Shown here: piece by piece, positions 57,427 through 64,000 of the stretch
Numbering within the stretch: the stretch's first letter is position 1
How the letters are laid out: every line of letters begins with the position of its first letter
Source of the DNA: Planctomycetia bacterium
GTDB taxonomy: Bacteria > Planctomycetota > Planctomycetia > Gemmatales > Gemmataceae
Length of the DNA stretch: 64,000 nt
Direction: 5' to 3'
NCBI GenBank assembly: GCA_005799265.1
Contig: SYHD01000065.1
Location: 1-64,000 of the forward strand
Translations under genes and position numbers: made by a program
Notes under the pieces: generated by a model
What the model saw: only the letters and a program-made list of their open reading frames with translations
What the model was told of the DNA's origin: nothing
Databases searched by the model: none

Positions 57427-58029
57427 TCAATTGTGCCACAGATTCAGGATGATGACGCCCAGGGCCAAGCCGAGCTGCGCGCCGGCGCCAGACAGGCCGA
57501 TGACCGCCAGCCGACCATGATCGCCGCGCAGCCGGATCGCCCCGATCGCGTGACCCAGGCCGAAGATGCCGGGCACGAAGCTGCCGAGGAAACACAGGTA
57601 GGTCAAAAAGACGAGAATGGGTTTCACTTGACCCGCTTGGCCGAACGTCGCCAACGGCCCGAGAGTCAAGAGCAGCATCATCCACGCCGAGAGCCCGAGG
57701 ATTACGCTCACCCACGCTTGACGCGATTGCGTCTGCGCTTCTTGCGGACTTGGTTCGTCGGCGGCAATGGAGTTGTCAATGCACAGCGGGCAGACGGTTT
57801 CCTCGTGCCAGCGCGTCTTGCACGATTGGCACACCGGCTTTTCGCAGCGGATGCAGCGCGCGACCGCCGCGGTCTCCGGGTGCTGCTGGCACGGGCCGTG
57901 GTCCTGCTCCGGATTCTTGCGGCGCTTGGTCGGATCCTCATAGAGAGGCATGCGGCACTTCGGACAGCGCGCGCCGATCTTTTCGGGCGGCTGACGAAAG
58001 ACGCGGTAACAAAAAGGGCATTCGATCAT
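57427..58029 (-). CDS. Zinc-ribbon/B-box-like membrane protein
   Basis: MIECPFCYRVF...CPKC; CIRCEKPVCQSCKTRWHEETVCPLC; C-terminal TM segments. Confidence 0.65.
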   Translation of the reverse strand: MIECPFCYRVFRQPPEKIGARCPKCRMPLYEDPTKRRKNPEQDHGPCQQHPETAAVARCIRCEKPVCQSCKTRWHEETVCPLCIDNSIAADEPSPQEAQTQSRQAWVSVILGLSAWMMLLLTLGPLATFGQAGQVKPILVFLTYLCFLGSFVPGIFGLGHAIGAIRLRGDHGRLAVIGLSGAGAQLGLALGVIILNLWHN

Positions 58030-58043
58030 GGCTGTGTCCAATA

Positions 58044-58072
58044 TTCCCCTCTCCTCCTGGGAGAGAGGAGAT
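58044..58072. repeat. Family 3 palindrome copy (intergenic)
   Basis: attcccctctcctcctgggagagaggaga. Confidence 0.7.
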
Positions 58073-58077
58073 AGGCA

Positions 58078-58842
58078 TCAAGCGATGCGGTTCGCGTACA
58101 TTTGCAAGAGCAGCATGAGCACGCACGACAGACCCGCCGTGGCGACGCCCGTGACGGCCATCCACTGCCCGCCCCCCTTGCGCTCTCGCTCCGCCTCACG
58201 CAGCGCCCACACCGCGAGGCCCAGCGCCAGAAACTGCGGCAAGAGCGACAGCCAGGCCAGCACGCGCATGTGGCCGCTGGCGGGCGAGGCGAGCAACAAA
58301 CACATCATCAGCGGCCCCGCGATCAACGTGATGATCACGCTGGCACTGGCCATGGATGACGCCGCAGCCGGCAATTCTTCGCGCCGCGCACGGAAGTTCT
58401 TGCACGCCGCGCACGACAGCACGCCTTGAAACTTGACCAGACAGTCGGCGCAGAAATTTTCTTCACAGTCGGCGCACGTCCCCACGCGCGGCCGGCGCTG
58501 GTGGTTGAAGCAGAATTCGGGATCGCGTTTCTCGGAGCGGCCGCGGCGGTAGTTGCGTTCGTCGTCCTCCAGCGCGGGCGGCGGCGCTGGATAATTGCTG
58601 GCCTTTCTGGGGGGCTCGGCCGACGGCGGCGCGTGCGTTCCCTTGACGGGTTCGAATTGAATCGGCGCGAGATCGGGCCCCTTCGGTGCGGCCATCGCCG
58701 TTGGTGCGACCATTGGCTCGGCGGTCGTGCTCTCCCACGGAATCGTGTTGCCGTGGCCGCAGTCGCAGAAGATCATCGTGCCCGCCGAACTCTCGGGCCG
58801 ACCGTGCGTCTTGCCGCATTTATTGCAAGGGAACCAGATCAT
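58078..58842 (-). CDS. Zinc-ribbon/B-box-like membrane protein
   Basis: MIWFPCNKCGKTHGRPESSAGTMIFCDCGHGN; CADCEENFCADCLVKFQGVLSCAACK; TM segments. Residues encoded 5' of 58848 come from a repeat. Confidence 0.65.
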   Translation of the reverse strand: MIWFPCNKCGKTHGRPESSAGTMIFCDCGHGNTIPWESTTAEPMVAPTAMAAPKGPDLAPIQFEPVKGTHAPPSAEPPRKASNYPAPPPALEDDERNYRRGRSEKRDPEFCFNHQRRPRVGTCADCEENFCADCLVKFQGVLSCAACKNFRARREELPAAASSMASASVIITLIAGPLMMCLLLASPASGHMRVLAWLSLLPQFLALGLAVWALREAERERKGGGQWMAVTGVATAGLSCVLMLLLQMYANRIA

Positions 58843-58852
58843 GCCCATCTCC

Positions 58853-58993
58853 CTCGTTCCCACGCTCCGCGTGGGAACGCACGTTCGGACGCTCTGCGTC
58901 CCGTCTTCTCCCAAGCACGTCATTGACTGCGTGCGCTTCGCGCTCGACGCGGAGCGTCCTGACTTGCGTTCCCACGCAGAGCGTGGGAACGAG
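58853..58993. repeat. Large inverted repeat built on CGTTCCCACGCTCCGCGTGGGAACG
   Basis: cgttcccacgctccgcgtgggaacg (58855-58879) and cgttcccacgcagagcgtgggaacg (58967-58991), flanking arms also complementary. Confidence 0.92.
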
Positions 58994-58998
58994 AAATC

Positions 58999-59940
58999 TT
59001 ATTTGATTTCAACCGTCTTGAATGCCTCGCGAATATCGTTTTCCACGCGATGGAAGCGCGAACTCGGCGCGCCCCCCGCCATCACGACGAGCTTTACGTC
59101 TCCCACGACCTTCCAGCGAATGAGGAAGCGGCGGTTGTGCCCATTCAGGCGCATGTCCAGAAAGAACTCCTGCTCCTTGGCGCCGTCGATCTTGTTGAGT
59201 CCGGATACCTCGCCTTTCGCTCCACCAAACGCCGCCGTTCCCAGGCGGCCGATAATGTGCACGAGTTCTGACTTGTGGAATCGTTCAAGGGCTTTTTCTT
59301 GGCGTGCCTCGGCCGACTCGTCATTGAGAATGTCGATGGCGATGTTCTGGCAAGCGATGAAGGCGTCTTGCGGAATGTGGATCGCGATCAAATCATCCGG
59401 GGTGAATGGCGTCTGATTCGCGTTTGGGGACGTGTACTGCCGCCAGCCAAGGGGAACCTTGATCGAGATGTTGTCCTTGAAGGCCGCGTTGGCTTGGATT
59501 CTGCCTCCGTCCGGCACGTTGGATCGCGAGGCATAGGCGAGCCAGCGCAGATACTCATCCACGTTGAGCGTCAACACAGGCCAGCTGAAGGTGAGCAGCG
59601 TGAAAAACGTGAAAAACGCGCCCACGAGGATACCGGCCCGCGCCAGACCAACGCCCGCCAACTTGCTCGGCTGCCGGGCGATTTGCCGCAGCGCGACGAC
59701 GCCCAGCACAATGCCCGCAATGGTGCCGACGATCGTGAACGCGCCGACCAGCGCGAACGTCAGGCTCATCACGGCCAGACCGCTCGTACGCTGATGGCTC
59801 GGCATATCCAGCGGCGGGGGCGTCATGGGCGCCTTCATCGGCAGGGGACGCTGGCAGTCTGGGCAGAGGATTTCTTTGCCGAGGAATTTCTCGTCAATCT
59901 CTAGACGAGAGCCGCATTGACACGTTATGGATAATGGCAT
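58999..59940 (-). CDS. Zinc-ribbon + DUF4190-like membrane protein with extracellular domain
   Basis: ITCQCGSRLEIDEKFLGKEILCPDCQRPLP; two TM helices. Confidence 0.6.
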   Translation of the reverse strand: MPLSITCQCGSRLEIDEKFLGKEILCPDCQRPLPMKAPMTPPPLDMPSHQRTSGLAVMSLTFALVGAFTIVGTIAGIVLGVVALRQIARQPSKLAGVGLARAGILVGAFFTFFTLLTFSWPVLTLNVDEYLRWLAYASRSNVPDGGRIQANAAFKDNISIKVPLGWRQYTSPNANQTPFTPDDLIAIHIPQDAFIACQNIAIDILNDESAEARQEKALERFHKSELVHIIGRLGTAAFGGAKGEVSGLNKIDGAKEQEFFLDMRLNGHNRRFLIRWKVVGDVKLVVMAGGAPSSRFHRVENDIREAFKTVEIK

Positions 59941-60080
59941 ACCCACGCCCTTTGGGGTTACGCTCTGGCCTCACGATGCCATTACCATTGTAACCGGGAA
60001 AAGCGGGCAAGGCAAAACAGGAATTCTCGCTACGAGTCGTTTGGCGGTTTACCCAGGAGTTTTCCAACGCCCGATCTGGC

Positions 60081-60137
60081 GTTAGCCGGACGCGCAAGCG
60101 ACGGATGCCACCTCCGTCGCTTGCGCGTCCGGCTAAC
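60081..60137. repeat. Palindrome family 1 copy, perfect 25-bp arms
   Basis: gttagccggacgcgcaagcgacgga / tccgtcgcttgcgcgtccggctaac. Confidence 0.95.
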
Positions 60138-60161
60138 ACGCGTGCCCGCATTTTCCGCGGT

Positions 60162-62054
60162 CTACGCCAGCTTCGGCTTCGCTTTCTTCGACTGCGGCGG
60201 CGTTCCAGCCGCAATGGAAGTGGCCGCGGCAAGCGTCGCGGGCGTGCTGGGCCCGGGACCGCCAGAAGGCCCGGTCATGGTGCTCAGCGGACGGAAGCTC
60301 TGCCAATATTTCAGCGGCATGCAGCCCAGACCCGCGATCGCCGCGAAGCCCAGATCGATCATGACCAGCGTCGCCATCGCGCCGTCACGACGTCCATACG
60401 AGTGCAAACCATAGCCCAGGAAGTTCGTGCCGAACCAAGACCAAGAGGTGACGATGATCCCCAAAACGCTCAAAACGGCGATGCCGCGATGCTTGACAAG
60501 ACCGCCCCAGCGCGAGTGCAGAATCATGGCGATCCAGATTACGATAAGCAAGGCGCCGTTTTCCTTGGGATCCCAGCCCCAGAAGCGGCCCCACGAGTAG
60601 TCGGCCCACAGGCCGCCCAGCACCGTGCCGACGAAGCTCAGGAACATGCCCGTGCACAGAACGCCGTAGGTCATGCGCGTGAGAGTCGCCGAGCCTTCCT
60701 TGCGCAGCATGTTCGTGAAAATTCCCAGGAGGATATACGCGATGCCCATGAACCCGGCCACGAACGTCGTCGTGTAGCCGAGCGTGATGCAGGTGACGTG
60801 AGTTGCCAGCCAGAAATTGGTGTCGAGCACCGCGACGAGCATTTCCATGGTGTCGCCGTCGAGGCTGAGAATATGGGCGATGATCAAGGTGCAAAATCCG
60901 GTCACGGAACCGACCACGACCGCGATGCCATTCTGGTAGATCCACTCGATGGCCAGGCACGCCGCCACGCAGCCCCAGCCGATGAAGATCGCCGACGAAT
61001 AAAGATTCGTCACCGGCGCCCGGCCTTGCAGATACATGCGGATGAGGATGGCGGCCGTATGAACCAGGAAGACTACTCCCATCGACGCGAAAGCGGCCTC
61101 GCGAATCGGCTTCGACCAGGAGGCGATCAACCAGGAGAGACAGCCGCCGATCGCGATGAACACGTAGAGACCCAGGCAATGGTAGAACGGCGCGAATTCA
61201 TTGAAAAAGACTTCGAGATTGATCGCTCTCATTATCGAAGGCTTCTGCTTCTCGAGCGCGGTCAGATGTTTGGCGAGGATGTCGTTGAACTCCGCTTTCT
61301 CGCCGGCGTCATACTTGCGCAGCAGTTCGAGGTAGACGCGCGCGGTTTCGGTTTCGTCCGCCTCGCCCGTCTTGATTTTCTGAATGTGCTCGGCGATGCC
61401 GATTCGGAACGGCTTCCAGGTATCGCCTCCGTTTTCGTCGGGAACGACGAGCGGTGCGAAATGGCTCGATAGTTCCATGGCGATGTGCAGGTGCCCCGCG
61501 AGTTCCATCACTTTCGAGTCGACCAGAGAGCGGTCCTTCCCCTCGAGTCTGCCGATTCGTTTGGATTCCGCCTCGAGAAAGCCGATATTTTCGTTGTTTC
61601 CGTTGATTTCGTTGATCGAATAACGCAGACCGTCGCGCCATTTTAGGTTGAGCGTACGCACCAGTTCTTCGTTCTCGATACGGAACACCTTGTAATCCCA
61701 GGCGGGATGATTGGCGGCCCCAGTCGGGAACATCGACTTCATGAACGAGTCCTGCGACGCCGGGCTGGTCATCACGTCAAGCAGCCACTTGTTGGCGGAG
61801 TGATACGTCCCGCGATCGGGATCGTAATAAGCCTGGCGATGAGCGATGATCATCAGGTTGGTGCGCGCGACAGTGTCCATCGGCTTGTAGCGTCCTTTCT
61901 CCAGGACGGGGAATCGGCCGAAGTCGTGAAAGTTGAATTCGCCGCGCGCGGCGCGCTGAGGCATCATCCGGTAGCCGAAGTAGAGGACCGTGAGGCCCAC
62001 CGCGAACCACGGAAGGTAACGGTAAAGAACATCGATGATTTTCTGATTGCTCAT
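60162..62054 (-). CDS. ccsA: Cytochrome c biogenesis protein CcsA/ResC-like
   Basis: Multiple TM; VGTVLGGLWADYSWGRFWGWDPKENGALLIVIWIAMILHSRW (WWD-type motif). Confidence 0.92.
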   Translation of the reverse strand: MSNQKIIDVLYRYLPWFAVGLTVLYFGYRMMPQRAARGEFNFHDFGRFPVLEKGRYKPMDTVARTNLMIIAHRQAYYDPDRGTYHSANKWLLDVMTSPASQDSFMKSMFPTGAANHPAWDYKVFRIENEELVRTLNLKWRDGLRYSINEINGNNENIGFLEAESKRIGRLEGKDRSLVDSKVMELAGHLHIAMELSSHFAPLVVPDENGGDTWKPFRIGIAEHIQKIKTGEADETETARVYLELLRKYDAGEKAEFNDILAKHLTALEKQKPSIMRAINLEVFFNEFAPFYHCLGLYVFIAIGGCLSWLIASWSKPIREAAFASMGVVFLVHTAAILIRMYLQGRAPVTNLYSSAIFIGWGCVAACLAIEWIYQNGIAVVVGSVTGFCTLIIAHILSLDGDTMEMLVAVLDTNFWLATHVTCITLGYTTTFVAGFMGIAYILLGIFTNMLRKEGSATLTRMTYGVLCTGMFLSFVGTVLGGLWADYSWGRFWGWDPKENGALLIVIWIAMILHSRWGGLVKHRGIAVLSVLGIIVTSWSWFGTNFLGYGLHSYGRRDGAMATLVMIDLGFAAIAGLGCMPLKYWQSFRPLSTMTGPSGGPGPSTPATLAAATSIAAGTPPQSKKAKPKLA

Positions 62055-63370
62055 CGCACCACCCTCCGATCGAGGAACTTGTACAGCGTGTTGCCAAAAT
62101 GAACGAGCATGCCCAGGCCCACGACCGCACAGGATAAATAGGGAAGCACCCAGCCGGGATTGCGTACCACCTGCAGTGTCGAGACCGTGAGGTTGGTCCG
62201 TGGATCGGTCTTGACGCTTTGTTGATAGAAAGTCTCGCCCTTGTATGTCATGGGCGCGTTCATGTAGATCTGCACGTCGCGATCGACGCCCGCTTTCTCA
62301 TCGACGAGCCGGACGAAGCTGCGATAGTCCTTCGGCTTGTCGGTGCCCGGGTAATTCTCTTGCTTGAAGTTCGTCAATTCGATGTGAAAATCGCGATTGG
62401 TTTGCTTGTAGCGAAGAACGACACGGAAGACCTTGTCGTCGAGCTTGATCTCTTGCACGAGGTTCGCATAGCTGTCGGAGAACCAGGCCGAAAAAAGCCA
62501 GATGCCGAGCTGCTGGCCGCCGCGGGACAGACGCAGGTAAGCGGAGGGAATGTCGACTTCTTGATTCGGATCGACGCCGCTCACTTCGGGGGCCGCCTTG
62601 ACGATCTCGCGCAGGCCCATGCCCCGCGTAGCGCGGTTCTTTAGCTTGCCGTCCATTTCGATCCACTTCGAGTTGGCCATGTATTCGATGACTTCGATCT
62701 CGAACGGCAAACGTGAATCCTGGATCTTGGCCCCATCTTGCAGCATCGAACCAGGGACAACGACGACCGCATCCTTCTTCTCATCGATCACCTGGATGAT
62801 CGCCAGTTCGGACTGCCGCACGTGTACGACATGGTTGACGCCGTGCCCGACGGGGATCATCATCTGCCCCTCGTCGGCGTAGAGGTAGGTGACGACCTCG
62901 CCGAACATCATGATGATGATGCCGGCGTGGATGAGAATGATGCCGGCGCGGTTCCAGGCGAGCTTGAAGCGCACGGCATGGGCGGCGAGCAGATTGATCA
63001 GCATCGCGCCGCCGATGGTCAGTCCGCCGGGGAACGGGATGCAACTGCTGGCGTCTTCGAGGTTATTGAAGAAGACGACTCGCCATGGGACCCAGACGAA
63101 GAAGTTGCGGAAGTATTTATTGACGACGGTCCACACGCCCGCATCCTGCTGGGCAAGCGTGCCCCAGAAGACAAGCAGCAAAGACAGAACGAAAAGCACA
63201 ACCGTGATCCGCAAGGAAGCCAGGCGATGCAGAATGCTGAGGGCAAACTCCTGCAATTCCGGCTGCGGCGTCGGCCCCGGCTGCGCGGCGGCGGCGGCGA
63301 ACGACACGGGAACGGCGTCCCCCGGCGGCTTGACGGGGGACTCTCCCTCGGATATGGCGGTTTGATCCAT
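62051..63370 (-). CDS. resB: Cytochrome c biogenesis protein ResB-like
   Basis: LASLRITVVLFVLSLLLVFWGTLAQQDAGVW; 4-nt overlap with ccsA; ATG 63370 preferred over ORF start inside palindrome. Confidence 0.88.
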   Translation of the reverse strand: MDQTAISEGESPVKPPGDAVPVSFAAAAAQPGPTPQPELQEFALSILHRLASLRITVVLFVLSLLLVFWGTLAQQDAGVWTVVNKYFRNFFVWVPWRVVFFNNLEDASSCIPFPGGLTIGGAMLINLLAAHAVRFKLAWNRAGIILIHAGIIIMMFGEVVTYLYADEGQMMIPVGHGVNHVVHVRQSELAIIQVIDEKKDAVVVVPGSMLQDGAKIQDSRLPFEIEVIEYMANSKWIEMDGKLKNRATRGMGLREIVKAAPEVSGVDPNQEVDIPSAYLRLSRGGQQLGIWLFSAWFSDSYANLVQEIKLDDKVFRVVLRYKQTNRDFHIELTNFKQENYPGTDKPKDYRSFVRLVDEKAGVDRDVQIYMNAPMTYKGETFYQQSVKTDPRTNLTVSTLQVVRNPGWVLPYLSCAVVGLGMLVHFGNTLYKFLDRRVVR

Positions 63371-63401
63371 GATATTGTGTTCCTTTTTCGTAACCGTCCA
63401 C

Positions 63402-63450
63402 CTCCCCTCTCCCCCTGTACCCCGGGGGAGAGGGGCCGGGGGTGAGAGGG
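63402..63450. repeat. Family 3 palindrome copy (intergenic)
   Basis: ctcccctctccccctgtaccccgggggagaggggccgggggtgagaggg. Confidence 0.9.
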
Positions 63451-63473
63451 CGGAACAGACTGTTGCGCGACGC

Positions 63474-63523
63474 CCCAACCCCTCACCCCCGGCCCCTCTC
63501 CCCTGAGTACAGGGGAGAGGGGT
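63474..63523. repeat. Family 3 palindrome copy (intergenic)
   Basis: ccccaacccctcacccccggcccctctcccctgagtacaggggagaggggtg. Confidence 0.9.
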
Positions 63524-63534
63524 GAACGGTTACT

Positions 63535-63999
63535 CTATTTCGAGTTCAGTTCAAAGGACTTCACGAAGGTCTCAAAATCCGCCTTGTTTTGGCCGACAAC
63601 TCCTGCGGTTCCGGACATCCTGACGAACCAAACTTTTCCTTGGTACGGAACCACCACGGCCAGGATGCGGTTCAGCTTGGCGGGCCCATCAGGATTGGAA
63701 ATATCAACGTAGTGACCTGACGCGCCGGCCACTTTGAGCGGCACGAGGCTATTCATCAGCTGTTGATCTGCCGAATCGGGCAGCCCCACCTGCTTGCGCC
63801 ACCGACTCACGTTGGAGGCCAGACCGCCGCCATCGCCCCCCAGAGCGGTCAGAGTGACATTGACGGTTTGGCCGTCCCTGGTCAGTTCGAACAGGACAGC
63901 CGTGAATTGGTCTCGCGGCGGCTTCTCGACCCAACCCTTTGGCACCGTGTATTTGAATGGAGTCGCTCCCAATCCGCCCGCCAGCATCGGCTCCTTCAT
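63535..63999 (-). CDS. Hypothetical protein, probably truncated by window edge
   Basis: 154 aa; ATPFKYTVPKGWVEKPPRDQFTAVLFEL...; start codon sits at the window edge, so the true start may lie outside. Confidence 0.5.
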   Translation of the reverse strand: MKEPMLAGGLGATPFKYTVPKGWVEKPPRDQFTAVLFELTRDGQTVNVTLTALGGDGGGLASNVSRWRKQVGLPDSADQQLMNSLVPLKVAGASGHYVDISNPDGPAKLNRILAVVVPYQGKVWFVRMSGTAGVVGQNKADFETFVKSFELNSK

Positions 64000-64000
64000 C

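Overview
High-GC, densely coding bacterial window. The DUF1501, DUF2330, DUF4432 and DUF1570-like genes and the abundant intergenic hairpins suggest a planctomycete (inference). From left to right: (1) a type II secretion operon gspE(3' part)-F-G-H-I-J-K-L-M-D, ending in a very large secretin (~2291 aa) and a small lipoprotein; (2) a minus-strand 1593-aa CHAT-like/STAND-NTPase/TM/WD40 protein; (3) a prenyltransferase-like + DUF362 fusion; (4) an accessory stretch with an orphan HsdR_N-like nuclease, a lipoprotein-type ACP-like protein lacking the carrier serine, and small membrane or zinc-ribbon proteins; (5) tRNA-Lys(TTT), DUF1501, scpA, Clp-N, a PLP Cys/Met lyase and a Ski2-like helicase; (6) a deoxyhypusine-synthase-like protein, ribF, tpx / ahpC-ahpD, NUDIX, DUF4432, an LPG-synthase-like TM protein and DUF2330; (7) ligA, PAP2, GNAT, purL, tyrA, three zinc-ribbon/membrane proteins and ccsA-resB. 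The main unexpected signals are: a junction at the left edge where a crotonase-like coding fragment runs in frame into gspE; several families of dispersed palindromes, one of which is inserted in frame inside four protein genes; palindromes that supply gene stop codons; a half palindrome at the joint of a fusion gene; the giant multi-N-domain secretin with an internal tandem duplication; and a probable GspM-GspC fusion. No CRISPR array, rRNA or clear transposase was seen. All homology calls are by eye; no searches were run.
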